A DNA stretch of 64,000 nucleotides from Nitrospira sp. MA-1 (GTDB taxonomy: Bacteria; Nitrospirota; Nitrospiria; Nitrospirales; UBA8639), in assembly GCA_032139905.1 (NCBI GenBank), contig JAQJDB010000004.1, positions 1-64,000 on the forward strand, in the 5' to 3' direction. Below the pieces are notes generated by a model. The model was not told the origin of the DNA, searched no databases, and was given only the letters and a program-made list of their open reading frames with translations. Shown here piece by piece: positions 25,072 through 34,298 of the stretch. Position numbers and translations under genes: made by a program. Within the stretch, counting starts at the first letter, position 1; every line of letters starts with the position of its first letter.

Positions 25072-25749
25072 TTGCCAATTTCTCCCTCTCCCCACACTCT
25101 GCACGATACGTTGAAGCTTGATGAGCCAGGCCTCGTTCGGGCTCTTCAAGCTGGAGATGAACAGGTATTCGCGGCCGTGATGGATTGGTATTCCGGTTCG
25201 TTGTTGCGGTTGGCCTTGTCCTTTGTGCCGAGTCGGGCCGTGGCCGAAGAGGTCGTTCAGGAAACCTGGATGGGGGTGTTTGAAGGCATCCATCGGTTTG
25301 AAGGTCGATCGTCTTTTAAGACCTGGCTCTTCCGGATTTTGACGAACCGGGCGAAAACGCGAGGGATACGGGAAAGTCGCTATGAGCCGTTCGGATTAAG
25401 TGCGTCTTCGGGAGAGATAGACGAAGGTCTTTCCTTAGAGGATTCCTTGTTTATCACGGAGGGTTCCCGAACGGGTCACTGGAAAGATCCCCCTAACGCG
25501 TGGGAACCGGATACCCCAGAACGGGCGTTGCTCTCGAAGGAATGTCGAGCAGCCATTGAAACCGCGATTGAAAGTTTGCCGGCTACGCAGCGGCAGGTGA
25601 TGACCCTGCGCGATATCGAAGGTGTCAGTTCGGAAGAAATCTGTAACATCCTTGGGATCAGTGAGACCAATCAACGGGTGCTGTTACACCGGGCGCGCAC
25701 TAAAGTGCGCCGAGAGCTCCATCCCTATGTTCAGGGGGATAACACGTAA
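25072..25749 (+). CDS. ECF-type RNA polymerase sigma factor
   Basis: 225 residues, TTG start (25072). Sigma2: RALQAGDEQVFAAVMDWYSG, LVQETWM-type promoter-binding helix (VVQETWMGVFEGIHRFEGRS, then SFKTWLFRILTNRAKT). A 55-residue acidic linker follows. Sigma4: AIESLPATQRQVMTLRDIEG with VSSEEICNILGISETNQRVL and LHRARTKVRREL. Six bases separate it from an anti-sigma gene. The linker is longer than in most ECFs. Regulon unknown; redox or envelope stress is a guess from the partner gene. Confidence 0.9.
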   Translation: MPISPSPHTLHDTLKLDEPGLVRALQAGDEQVFAAVMDWYSGSLLRLALSFVPSRAVAEEVVQETWMGVFEGIHRFEGRSSFKTWLFRILTNRAKTRGIRESRYEPFGLSASSGEIDEGLSLEDSLFITEGSRTGHWKDPPNAWEPDTPERALLSKECRAAIETAIESLPATQRQVMTLRDIEGVSSEEICNILGISETNQRVLLHRARTKVRRELHPYVQGDNT

Positions 25750-25754
25750 CGACA

Positions 25755-26066
25755 ATGGATACGAATTTGAAACAGAAACTTATGCGATATATGGCGGGAA
25801 ATTTTTCCTGCCAGGAAATCGCGCAACTTATCACGGATTACCTGGATGGGTCCCTGAATCTTGGCGAGCGAGTGCGATTTCAAATCCATTTGGGCTTGTG
25901 TTTTGCCTGCCGTAATTATTTACGTCAGATGAAACATACCATTGCGACCTTACGACAATTGCCTCCTGAGCCCGTCCCCCAACATGTAAAAGAGGAACTG
26001 CTTGAACGGTTTCGGAATTGGAAACAGCATCAACTCCAATCTTCCGTGAAATTTGAAAACGAATAA
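25755..26066 (+). CDS. Zinc-finger anti-sigma factor (ZAS type)
   Basis: 103 residues, no transmembrane segment. The ZAS motif HLGLCFAC gives H45-x3-C49-x2-C52, with C19 in SCQEI as the upstream ligand. Soluble ZAS proteins such as RsrA hold their cognate ECF sigma inactive and release it when zinc is lost by thiol oxidation. It starts six bases after the sigma stop and is almost certainly its partner. The C-terminal tail is basic and helical. Confidence 0.9.
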   Translation: MDTNLKQKLMRYMAGNFSCQEIAQLITDYLDGSLNLGERVRFQIHLGLCFACRNYLRQMKHTIATLRQLPPEPVPQHVKEELLERFRNWKQHQLQSSVKFENE

Positions 26067-26190
26067 TCTGCCGAATGCTGGTCTGTGCGATTTCTCCTTC
26101 TCCCTTTCGATCCAATGTGGTGGATAAGGCTTATGGAGTGTCACAACCCTTCGTGTGTTAATCGTCCTGTTTTCATTAAAGGAGACAATT

Positions 26191-26766
26191 ATGGCCTTGA
26201 AAGATTCAACGATGCTCCCGCTGGGGACGCCCTTGCCTCACTTTGAACTGCCGGATGTCCGGACCGGTCATCTGGTGTCCCCTGAAAATTTTGCCGGGAA
26301 ACGCGCAATTCTAGTGATGTGTATTTGTCGTCATTGTCCCTATGTGGTTCATGTGCAGGAGGAATTGGCCCAACTCGGTCGGGATTTTCAAAAGAAAAAT
26401 GTTGGCATCGTGGCGATCAGTAGTAATGACGTGAAAAATTATCCCCAGGATTCCCCCGCAAACCTGAAGAAGATGGCGGAGGAATTGGATTTTCGCTTTC
26501 CCTATTGTTATGACGAATCTCAGGAGGTGGCGAAGGCGTTGACGGCCGCTTGCACTCCCGATTTCTTTGTATTTAATGAAGAACGAAAATTGGTGTATCG
26601 GGGGCAATTGGATGATAGTCGACCGGGAAATGGAAAGCCTGTGACCGGGCGGGATCTGCGAACAGCTTTAGAGGCGGTTCTGGATAAGAAACCGGTTTCC
26701 GGAGTACAAAAACCTAGCGCGGGTTGCAACATAAAATGGAAGGCCGGGAATGAGCCGGATTATTGA
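26191..26766 (+). CDS. Thioredoxin-like redoxin (AhpC/TSA-like)
   Basis: 191 residues from ATG 26191 (AAAGGAG seven bases upstream; the earlier in-frame ATG lacks one). Domain of the peroxiredoxin-like redoxins: LPHFELPDVRTGHLV, then ILVMCICRHCPYVVHVQEEL with C46-R-H-C49 as the redox pair, and a second CTPDFFVF loop with the cis-Pro (TP) of thioredoxin folds. The C-terminal SAGCNIKWK is usual for this group. Probably a thiol-disulfide oxidoreductase or peroxidase. It follows the sigma/anti-sigma pair by 124 bases and may be a target of it. Confidence 0.85.
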   Translation: MALKDSTMLPLGTPLPHFELPDVRTGHLVSPENFAGKRAILVMCICRHCPYVVHVQEELAQLGRDFQKKNVGIVAISSNDVKNYPQDSPANLKKMAEELDFRFPYCYDESQEVAKALTAACTPDFFVFNEERKLVYRGQLDDSRPGNGKPVTGRDLRTALEAVLDKKPVSGVQKPSAGCNIKWKAGNEPDY

Positions 26767-26881
26767 CAAACAATGGCTGGGTAGAGAACGTCGATGCGTG
26801 AGAAGCACCGTGCAAGGATTTCCTGATTTGGGTTGATTCAAGAATTTTCTCTCCTGACCTATCATTTTTCATATTTTTCTC

Positions 26882-27655
26882 TTATTCCTTCACGGATTTT
26901 TTAAACACAATATCTCCAAAATAGGCGATGGCGGATTCCCTGGTATTGTCGGTGTCGGTCATGATGGCGACTCCTGAGATATTTGGCGGATCTTCTCCGA
27001 ATGCTTTCTTGTAATCTTCATAGATATTGCGTTCCTGAGTTACCCATTGATTTAAGTTGGCACTTCCACTTTCCGTGACGAACATATACACCCGATCTGT
27101 ATAGGGATTGGGAACCATTGTGCCGATTGGACTTTTGCTTTCCCAAATATAATTGATGGCTCCAATCGGGGGATATTGGCCATAAAGCAATTTGATGGTT
27201 TCAAATTTCGCCTTTTCAAAAAACCCGACCTGACTGCTGTCATATTGGAAGGTGATGTAGAGCCGTGCCGGATAGTCATCTCCTGATTTTTGGGCAACAT
27301 CACCATTCTGAAGAATATTCTCGACTTTCCATCGCCACTCAATCACCGGATATTCCTTTGGATTGATCGAGATTTCCCGTGTCAGGCCGGAGGAGGATTG
27401 GCGACTGATGGCCTTGACCACCACCTGCTGCTCATCTTTGACCAGGTCATATTGGGTATGTTCGGGGATGTTGTCAAAGGTCAGCGGTTTCCACCCTTGA
27501 GGCAATGGTCCTCCTGGAGTGGCGAGCGAGAAGTTGCCGACGACCAGTTGGTTCAGGCCTTCTGCGATGACCGAGGTCGAGTGGATCAGACTTATAAGGC
27601 CTAAGGCCAGCGTGAGAAGGTAGAAGAAGCCGCGTCGGAATGTGGTGAGTGTCAT
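26882..27655 (-). CDS. Secreted DUF3047 domain protein
   Basis: About 257 residues from the ATG at 27655, chosen because it begins a typical signal sequence (MTLTTFRRGFFYLLTLALGL, ending VIAEG). The mature protein is the DUF3047 domain: LPQGWKPLTFDNIPEHTQYD, IEWRWKVENIL, DYPARLYITFQYD, GAINYIWESKSPIGTMVPNP and VAIMTDTDNTRESAIAYFGD. Function of the domain is unknown; it has a jelly-roll look and is exported. It ends a minus-strand series, 119 bases after the flavoprotein gene. A longer frame to 27787 exists but is partly made of a short repeat-like string. Confidence 0.8.
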   Translation of the reverse strand: MTLTTFRRGFFYLLTLALGLISLIHSTSVIAEGLNQLVVGNFSLATPGGPLPQGWKPLTFDNIPEHTQYDLVKDEQQVVVKAISRQSSSGLTREISINPKEYPVIEWRWKVENILQNGDVAQKSGDDYPARLYITFQYDSSQVGFFEKAKFETIKLLYGQYPPIGAINYIWESKSPIGTMVPNPYTDRVYMFVTESGSANLNQWVTQERNIYEDYKKAFGEDPPNISGVAIMTDTDNTRESAIAYFGDIVFKKSVKE

Positions 27656-27774
27656 GCCTAGTCTCGGAATGAGCCTGAGAGGTGTTCTAAAAATTCGTTG
27701 ACTGACTCGGTTCGCCATGAGCCTGTCAAAAGGCCGCCATGAGCGGAGTGAGGGATTCCTGATGGAATTCGATC

Positions 27775-29325
27775 TTACCTGGACCATGCAAAGAGTTTGC
27801 GGAGTAACTGTTTTTTTCCTTCCGTCAGCGTGGTTTTTCGCCAGGCATTCGCGGACTTTTTTACGACTTCTGCTTGAGTCGGGTAGGGGTGAATGGTGCT
27901 GGCGATGGTGTTAAGTCCCAGGCCTCCCTTCATGGCCAGGGTGTATTCACTAATCATATCACCCGCATGGGAGGCTACGATGGTGGCTCCGACTATTTTA
28001 TCCGTTCCTTTTTTGACGTGAACTCTGGCGAAGCCTTCCTCTTCCCCATCTAGAATAGCCCGATCGACTTCATTGAGAGGAAAGGTGAAGGTGTCGATCG
28101 AAATGTTTTTGTCCTTCGCATCCTTTTCATATAGGCCAACATGGGCAATTTCCGGCTGGGTATAGGTCGCCCAGGGAATTACCAGTTGGTCCGTGCTCCC
28201 GTAACCAAGGCCGAACGGATGGGGAAATAGCGCGTTCTGAATGACGATCTGCGCTTGGGCATCAGCCGTATGCGTGAATTTAAACGGAGAGCAGATATCT
28301 CCTGCCGCAAATATTTTGGGATTGCTGGTTTGAAGCCGAGGGTTGACCTTGACTCCAGTTTTGTCGAATTCGACCCCAACGGCCTCTAGTTCCAATCCCT
28401 CAATGTTCGGACTGCGGCCGACGCCCACCAGAATCTCATCAACCGGGATATCGTAATGGGTGCCATGCGAGTCAACCACGAGGTGCTTGGCGCCTTTGGC
28501 TGACTGAATATTCAAGTCCTTCCCGCAACAAAGCAGTTGCACGCCGTCCCGCACAATCGATTGTTCCACAATCTCGGCAGCGTCGCGGTCTTCATTTGGA
28601 AGAATGCCGTGCATCGCTTCCACCAAAAACACCTGACTGCCGAATCGGGCAAATGATTGGGCCAGTTCGCAGCCAATGGGACCCGCACCGATGACCCCGA
28701 GTCTCGGAGGAAGTTCCGTCAGAGAAAAAATGGTTTCGTTGGTGAGATAGGCTGTGTTGGCCAAGCCTGGAATCGGTGGAGCTGTGGCCCGGGCTCCCGT
28801 GCAGATGACTGCTTTGGTAAATTGTAGTGTTGTCCCATCCACATCGATCGTGCTTGAACTGGTGAATCGGCCGTTGCCGATAAATACATCCACGCCAAGT
28901 TTCGTAAAGCGATGAGCTGAGTCGACATGACTGATCCGTGCCCGCAGTTTTCGCATGCGGGCCATGGCTGCACCGAAATCCCGTTTGACCTCCCCGGAAA
29001 TATGTACACCAAATTGCTCCGCCTCTCTGACAGCGGTCCAGGCCTTGGCAGCGCGGATGACGCCCTTGGACGGCACACACCCTACATTCAGGCAGTCTCC
29101 GCCCATCAGGTGTCGTTCAATCAACGCTACTTTGGCTCCGAGAGCTGACGCAATCGCGGCGGTGACCAAGCCGGCGGTTCCGGCCCCGATGATGACGAGG
29201 TTATATCGTCCGGATGGTGTGGGATTGCGCCATTGAGGGGGATGCACATTGTTGACTAATTCCTGGTTATATTGATCCGCGGGAAGGACTAAACTGGTAT
29301 GGGCTGGTGATTGTGTGGTGTTCAT
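27775..29325 (-). CDS. Mercuric-reductase-like pyridine nucleotide-disulfide oxidoreductase 1
   Basis: 516 residues. It carries an N-terminal extension of about 40 residues, then IIGAGTAGLVTAAIASALGA (FAD), the redox-active GGDCLNVGCVPSK with C78 and C83, the NAD(P)H fold VIGAGPIGCELAQSFARFG, FAAGDICSPFKFTH and a dimerisation domain with HPYPTQAE, the His-Glu pair of LPD enzymes. It lacks the MerA HMA domain and the C-terminal CC pair, so mercury reduction is unproven; homologues are annotated as mercuric-reductase or dihydrolipoamide dehydrogenase. Downstream of a TVP38 membrane gene by 34 bases. Confidence 0.85.
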   Translation of the reverse strand: MNTTQSPAHTSLVLPADQYNQELVNNVHPPQWRNPTPSGRYNLVIIGAGTAGLVTAAIASALGAKVALIERHLMGGDCLNVGCVPSKGVIRAAKAWTAVREAEQFGVHISGEVKRDFGAAMARMRKLRARISHVDSAHRFTKLGVDVFIGNGRFTSSSTIDVDGTTLQFTKAVICTGARATAPPIPGLANTAYLTNETIFSLTELPPRLGVIGAGPIGCELAQSFARFGSQVFLVEAMHGILPNEDRDAAEIVEQSIVRDGVQLLCCGKDLNIQSAKGAKHLVVDSHGTHYDIPVDEILVGVGRSPNIEGLELEAVGVEFDKTGVKVNPRLQTSNPKIFAAGDICSPFKFTHTADAQAQIVIQNALFPHPFGLGYGSTDQLVIPWATYTQPEIAHVGLYEKDAKDKNISIDTFTFPLNEVDRAILDGEEEGFARVHVKKGTDKIVGATIVASHAGDMISEYTLAMKGGLGLNTIASTIHPYPTQAEVVKKSANAWRKTTLTEGKKQLLRKLFAWSR

Positions 29326-29359
29326 CTGTGGCCTCTAGTTTAGTAAAGGGTCAAAGTAT

Positions 29360-30124
29360 TTACGATTTAGTATTGATGGCTCCGCTTTGAGGCTTTTTCC
29401 ATTTCTGATAGGCCACCGGCATAAGGGCCAACAGGCCTAGGAGCGTAAAGGCGAGTAAGACCGGTGGACTGGCAATTTCGCTCAAAGAATTAATGGTGCC
29501 CAATTGGCGACCGGCAAAAGCAAAGACAAAGCTGCCGGGAATGATGCCGATGGACGTCGCCAGAACATAGGTGCCGAGGTTGACACGGGTGAGGCCGGAG
29601 ACCAGATTCACGAGAAAAAATGGGAAGGCTGGAATGAGTCGAAGCGTCATAAGATAACTAAACGCATTATTGGCAAATCCTTCCTGGATGGTCCCGAGTC
29701 GGTCGCCAAACTTTCGCTCCACCCAATCGTGGAGCAGATAACGGGCCGCCAAAAAGGCGAGCGTCGCTCCAGCAGTGGCTCCGATGTTGACGAATAGGGT
29801 TCCGATCAGACTTCCAAAGAGGAATCCCCCCGTCAACGTTAAGATCGCTCCACCGGGAAGCGAGAAGGCGGTCTGGAGAATATAGACAAGAATAAAGACG
29901 GCAACGGCTGTTTCATAATGGGAGGCCGTGTACGCTAATAAGGTGTCCCGGTTCGCTTTTAAGGCCTCGAGAGAGAGATATTGGCCAAGATCAAAATATA
30001 AAAAGGCACCGATCCCTGCCAGCAGAATGCACCCGATGAGAATCCTTCCCATCAAGGAATTGGGTGCGTCGGTTGGCGTGGTAGATGGATGGGACATGTG
30101 AGGCTCCATTATGTGGGTTTTCAT
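29360..30124 (-). CDS. TVP38/TMEM64 family inner-membrane protein
   Basis: About 254 residues from ATG 30124 (GGAGA seven bases upstream). About six hydrophobic helices, with the DedA/VTT signature: FSLPGGAILTLTGGFLFGSL, then GATAGATLAFLAARYLLHDW and RLIPAFPFFLVNLVSGLTRV. This domain is thought to scramble or move lipids. It lies between two LPD-like genes and is probably co-transcribed with the one at 27775, an arrangement known in other genomes where TVP38 proteins neighbour mercuric-reductase-like enzymes. The link is not explained. Confidence 0.85.
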   Translation of the reverse strand: MKTHIMEPHMSHPSTTPTDAPNSLMGRILIGCILLAGIGAFLYFDLGQYLSLEALKANRDTLLAYTASHYETAVAVFILVYILQTAFSLPGGAILTLTGGFLFGSLIGTLFVNIGATAGATLAFLAARYLLHDWVERKFGDRLGTIQEGFANNAFSYLMTLRLIPAFPFFLVNLVSGLTRVNLGTYVLATSIGIIPGSFVFAFAGRQLGTINSLSEIASPPVLLAFTLLGLLALMPVAYQKWKKPQSGAINTKS

Positions 30125-30389
30125 GGGAATTCTCCAGTCATGTTTTTTTTGAAATCCGGTAAATGGCAAACCGGGCATCGCTAAAATTCCTAGTGTGTCA
30201 AGGCTATAGAGATGGTTAACTCTATTCCTGTTTGCCATGAGGTGTCTTTGACGATATAGAGTTGTAGTCACGATGTTGCGCCATTTGTTACGGGGAAAAT
30301 TTCAGAGGAAGAGTTGCCCGTTCCATTCTGGATTGACGCTTGTACGAGCTGTTTGAACAGGAAGGATATCTTGCAAATGCTTGCTAAAG

Positions 30390-31775
30390 TTACGCGAAAG
30401 GTAATTTTCCGACAAGTTCCTCAGCCGGATAGGTGAGAATTTCAGCAAGCGTGGGATGGTAATGAGGTATGCGGAGAAGGTCGTGAACCGTCCCATGAAA
30501 ATGCATGATGGCAATCAGTTCATGGATGAGTTCGGATGCTTCCGGCCCGACGATATGGCCACCGAGAATCTCACCAGACTGAGGATGACAGAGCACTTTC
30601 ACGTGTCCATACGTTTCACCCAGGCAGAGAGACTTTCCATGGTCGTTAAAGGGGTAGGAAGCGACAAGATAGGGGAGTTGACGGTCAAGGCATTCCCGTT
30701 CAGACAATCCTACGCTGGCCACCTGGGGATCAGTAAAGACAACCTGGGTTTTAAGACGGTCAGAAAAATGTTTGGGAGGTAGATTCGCATGAACGGCGTT
30801 CCATCCTGCGATTTCGCCCTCTTCGATGGCGATATGGACGATTTCATAGCCGCCGTTGACATCTCCAACGGCAAAAATATGCGGCTGGGATGTCCTCATT
30901 TCCTTGTTCACTAAAATGGCGTTGGGTTGATGGGCAATCTGAGCCGCGTCCAAATTGAGACCGTCAATATTGGGGCGGCGGCCTAGAGCATGGAGGATTG
31001 ACGTGGCGGTGACGTGGCGGGGTTGACCTTGATGGAGAAAGTGAACCGTTTTCATTTCCCCAGATGCCTTGACCTGTTGGAGGCAGGTATTGGTATAGAC
31101 GGTCATGCCTTCAGCCCGAAGATGAGCTTCAACTGGTTGAACGAGGTCTTCGTCTGTGTCGGAGAGAATATGGTTGCTTCGTTGAATCAGGGTTACTGCG
31201 ACTCCGATGCGGGAAAAAAACTGGGCGAGTTCCAACGCGACCGGTCCGCCGCCCAGAACAATCATGGACTCAGGCTGTGAATGAAGCTCGAGTGCCTCAT
31301 CACTCGTGAGATAGCCGGCTTCTTCTAATCCCGGAATGTCGGGGTGCGATACCACGGATCCAGTGGCGATGATATAGGCTTTTGCCGATAGCTGCTGTTG
31401 ACCGACTTGAATGATCGTTGGCGAAACAAAGTGGGCATATTCTTGATAGAGCGTAAATCGCGGATGGTGGAGTGCTTGGATGCGATCTTCAGCAAATTCC
31501 TTAATTAACTTATCTTTTCGATCAATAATCTCTGGCAGATTCACCTGGAGCCTGGACGAGGTAAGACCGAATTCCGGCGCACGACGGATGAGCGCCGCGA
31601 GGTCGGAGGAGCGGAGAATGGCTTTGGTCGGCATGCATCCCCGTAAAATGCAGAGACCGCCTAACGGACCCTGATCGACGATGCCGACGTCTGCCCCTTC
31701 CGCTTGGGCAGTGCGCGCTGCTGCATAGCCCGCCGACCCTCCTCCAATTATGATGATGTCATGGGAATGGATCAT
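30390..31775 (-). CDS. Mercuric-reductase-like pyridine nucleotide-disulfide oxidoreductase 2
   Basis: 461 residues. IIIIGGGSAGYAAARTAQAE (FAD), LGGLCILRGCMPTKA with redox cysteines C42 and C47, VLGGGPVALELAQFFSRIGV (NAD(P)H), FAVGDVNGGYEIVHI, and the C-terminal HYHPTLAEIL with the catalytic His and Glu. It resembles the paralogue at 27775 but is clearly distinct (LCILRGC versus DCLNVGC) and lacks the N-terminal extension. Substrate unknown. First gene of the minus-strand group that continues through TVP38 and the second enzyme. Confidence 0.85.
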   Translation of the reverse strand: MIHSHDIIIIGGGSAGYAAARTAQAEGADVGIVDQGPLGGLCILRGCMPTKAILRSSDLAALIRRAPEFGLTSSRLQVNLPEIIDRKDKLIKEFAEDRIQALHHPRFTLYQEYAHFVSPTIIQVGQQQLSAKAYIIATGSVVSHPDIPGLEEAGYLTSDEALELHSQPESMIVLGGGPVALELAQFFSRIGVAVTLIQRSNHILSDTDEDLVQPVEAHLRAEGMTVYTNTCLQQVKASGEMKTVHFLHQGQPRHVTATSILHALGRRPNIDGLNLDAAQIAHQPNAILVNKEMRTSQPHIFAVGDVNGGYEIVHIAIEEGEIAGWNAVHANLPPKHFSDRLKTQVVFTDPQVASVGLSERECLDRQLPYLVASYPFNDHGKSLCLGETYGHVKVLCHPQSGEILGGHIVGPEASELIHELIAIMHFHGTVHDLLRIPHYHPTLAEILTYPAEELVGKLPFA

Positions 31776-32050
31776 GTGGAGTGCCTGTTATTCCGGATGA
31801 ATAGAGAGAAAACATGGTCGAATTACGAATGCAAGTATGTAGCATGAATTCATCTCACGAAGAAAGGCAGTCGTGCTGGCGGCCAGTGCAGGATGGTTGA
31901 AGTTGGGTGGCTGTGTACCCGGGTCTATTCCTCCGGCTTCCCTATTCATGGCTACCGACTTGAATCTGACCGCATTGATTGGGAACAGGCTGGCCAATGG
32001 ATGAAAGTCTTTGCATCGTTTGACGCAGCTTGTAGATTATTCCTCAATTT

Positions 32051-32242
32051 GTGGAGGCCCACTTTAATGCGGGACTGGCGTTGCACCAGAGGGGTCGACA
32101 TAAGGAGGCGACCCGGCACTTTCGACGAGCAGGGGCGTTGGAGTTTCGGAATGCGGCGGTTATTCACTCCACGTTGTATCGGAATCATCTGGGACTGTCA
32201 TCGACCCTCGAGCGCTACCTGAACGGAGGCTATCGTTATTAG
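32051..32242 (+). pseudogene. C-terminal TPR-protein remnant
   Basis: 63 codons from GTG give VEAHFNAGLALHQRGRHKEA, TRHFRRAGALEFRNAAVIHS and HLGLSSTLERYL. One canonical TPR followed by the usual end of a repeat protein. No Shine-Dalgarno and no upstream repeats; the frame runs into the 3' end of the sensor kinase gene on the other strand. Likely a leftover tail. Confidence 0.45.
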
Positions 32243-32276
32243 CAGTATTGCCTGGTGGAAGATGGGAGGTATGTTT

Positions 32277-34298
32277 CTATCGGCCAGGGTTGTTGGAAGA
32301 TGTCGTCTGTTTTTGCCTGATTTCTTCGACTTTGGCGATGAGTGTTTCCACTTGATAGGGTTTTTGAATAAATGCAGCCATGTTCGGGTTGTGAAATCTT
32401 TTCATCGCTTCTTCCTCGGAATATCCACTTGATAAAATGACCGGAATCGTTGCGTTAAGTCCTTGAATGTGTTCGAGGAATTGTTGACCGTCCATATTGG
32501 GCATGGTGAGATCTAAGAGAACGACCATAATTTCCTGCTGATGTTGTTGGAAGACTTGAATGCCAATTTGTCCATCCGAGGCGACTAAAGTTTGTAATCC
32601 CATTTCTTCAAAGATCATAGAACAGGCTACGCGAACGTCCTCTTCGTCATCCACCACCAACACCATGGGTTTTTTGGTCGGTGAGGCATGTTGAGTTGGA
32701 ATTGAGAAGACCGGCCCCTTCTTTGTTGAAGGACTGGGTGTGGTGGCGGGAAACAGTAACGTAAATTCTGTCCCGATATCTGGTTGACTTCGGACGGCAA
32801 TGGAGGCGGCATGGGCCTGGGCGAGTCCGAGAAGCGCTGCGAGTCCTAGCCCTCGTCCAGGAAGTTTGGTCGAAAAGAATGGGTCAAAAATTTTTGGAAT
32901 TGTGTCGGACGCCATTCCGCACCCGGTGTCCTGAATGGTTAGGGCAACACCCCGGCTGTGCGGGAGCTCACCGATAACATACCAACTCTGAAAATTCTCT
33001 GTTGTCGGCTCCCATTCGAATGTACGGATGGTGATGACCCCATCCCCTTCTCCAAAAGATTCTGATGCGTTTACCACGATATTCATTATAATTTGGCGCA
33101 ATTGGGCCTGGTCGGCTCGAATCGGTGGAAGGGAGGGGGCCAGATCGTATTCGAACGTGAGTCGTTTTGAAAGGGTGGACCGGAGAAAAGGGGCCATGTC
33201 CTCGAGAAGATTTGGAAGATTGATAACTTGAAAATCCAACCGGGTCTGTCCGGCAAATGCTAACATTTGATTGGCCAATTCCCCGCCGCGAAGGCCGGCT
33301 TTTTCAATGAAGTCCAAGTGCTCTCGAGCCGGAGCATCAGGAGGAAGGGAGCGAAGTGCGAGGCCTGAGCGGGCCACAATAGTCATCAGGAGGTTATTGA
33401 AATCATGCGCGATCCCTCCGGCGAGTACACCCAGGCTTTCCAGCTTTTGTGAATATTGCCGTTCGATTTCATGACGGCGTCGTTCGTCTTCGGCCCTTCG
33501 CTGTTCGGTCACATCCCTGAGAGAGGCCAAAAAGGCGGGTTCTCCATCCCACTCAATAGGGACCACTCGCATTTCTACAGGAGTTGGTCGACCGGGTTCG
33601 CTCGTGATTTCTATTTCCATGGTCTGGTTTGCAGAGACCGGGAAACCAAATGGGGATCCGGTGAGTTGTTCGGATGTCTTTTGAAAGAGCTGTTCTGCTG
33701 CAGGATTGGAAAAACGGATCAGGCCGTCATGTCCGACGACAAGGATTCCGTCGCTGGATGATTGCAAGATGATGCTGGACTGACGTTCAAGAGAGCGTAT
33801 GCGAGGTATGGTGACACACTGCTCAATCGCCTGCTCCATATGATGCCAGAGGAATTTTTCCGATAGAGTGTTTTTGTTGAAATACTCTTGTGCGCCAAGT
33901 TTGATTGCGTGAGCCGCAATTTTTTCGTCACCGTACCCGGTGAGAAAAATGATGGGATTCTTTGACGGCGACTGTGAACCCCGTACTTTCGCCAGGAATT
34001 CTAATCCGGTCATATCCGGTAATTGGTCATCCATAAGCAGACAGTGAGGGAGGGAGATCTTGCAGGCTTCCCAGGCCTGGACTCCTGTTTCCATTTCTTG
34101 AATATCGAGGCGAAACGGGGCTGTGCGCCGAATCCAACGAGTATAGGTTGATCGGTCCCTCGGGCTATCGTCGACGATAAAAATTCGGAGAGTGGTGAGG
34201 TGAGGTTTTTCAATACGGATTGGCATGTTTGACGGAGATCCCATTAATGGAAGTGGAAAGACCGGGAATGAGCTGGGATGAAAAAATGTATTCGTCAA
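32277..34298 (-). CDS. Hybrid histidine kinase: receiver-PAS-HisKA-HATPase-receiver
   Basis: 673 residues from TTG (34298); ATG at 34244 or 34226 may be the real start, since the first domain begins near residue 38. Receiver 1: RIFIVDDSPRDRS with D90 as likely phosphosite (LLMDDQLPD). PAS domain about 172-265 (SSDGILVVGHDGLIRFSNPA). HisKA: GGIAHDFNNLL with H298, then ATPase motifs NIVVNASESF, IQDTGCGM and FDPFFSTKLPGRGLGL. C-terminal receiver: VLVVDDEEDV with D596 in LLDLTMPNMDG. No transmembrane segments, so cytoplasmic. A phosphorelay with input receiver and output receiver on one chain; no obvious dedicated partner next to it. Confidence 0.9.
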   Translation of the reverse strand: MTNTFFHPSSFPVFPLPLMGSPSNMPIRIEKPHLTTLRIFIVDDSPRDRSTYTRWIRRTAPFRLDIQEMETGVQAWEACKISLPHCLLMDDQLPDMTGLEFLAKVRGSQSPSKNPIIFLTGYGDEKIAAHAIKLGAQEYFNKNTLSEKFLWHHMEQAIEQCVTIPRIRSLERQSSIILQSSSDGILVVGHDGLIRFSNPAAEQLFQKTSEQLTGSPFGFPVSANQTMEIEITSEPGRPTPVEMRVVPIEWDGEPAFLASLRDVTEQRRAEDERRRHEIERQYSQKLESLGVLAGGIAHDFNNLLMTIVARSGLALRSLPPDAPAREHLDFIEKAGLRGGELANQMLAFAGQTRLDFQVINLPNLLEDMAPFLRSTLSKRLTFEYDLAPSLPPIRADQAQLRQIIMNIVVNASESFGEGDGVITIRTFEWEPTTENFQSWYVIGELPHSRGVALTIQDTGCGMASDTIPKIFDPFFSTKLPGRGLGLAALLGLAQAHAASIAVRSQPDIGTEFTLLFPATTPSPSTKKGPVFSIPTQHASPTKKPMVLVVDDEEDVRVACSMIFEEMGLQTLVASDGQIGIQVFQQHQQEIMVVLLDLTMPNMDGQQFLEHIQGLNATIPVILSSGYSEEEAMKRFHNPNMAAFIQKPYQVETLIAKVEEIRQKQTTSSNNPGR

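Noticed and set aside
27655-27787. Upstream extension of the DUF3047 gene to 27787
   Set aside because: It would place 44 residues before a clear signal peptide, and the DNA there is partly a short repeat-like string read as MSLSKGRHERSE on the other strand.
31893-32222. 109-codon plus-strand frame near the kinase gene
   Set aside because: Overlaps the TPR remnant in a different frame and has no start signal.
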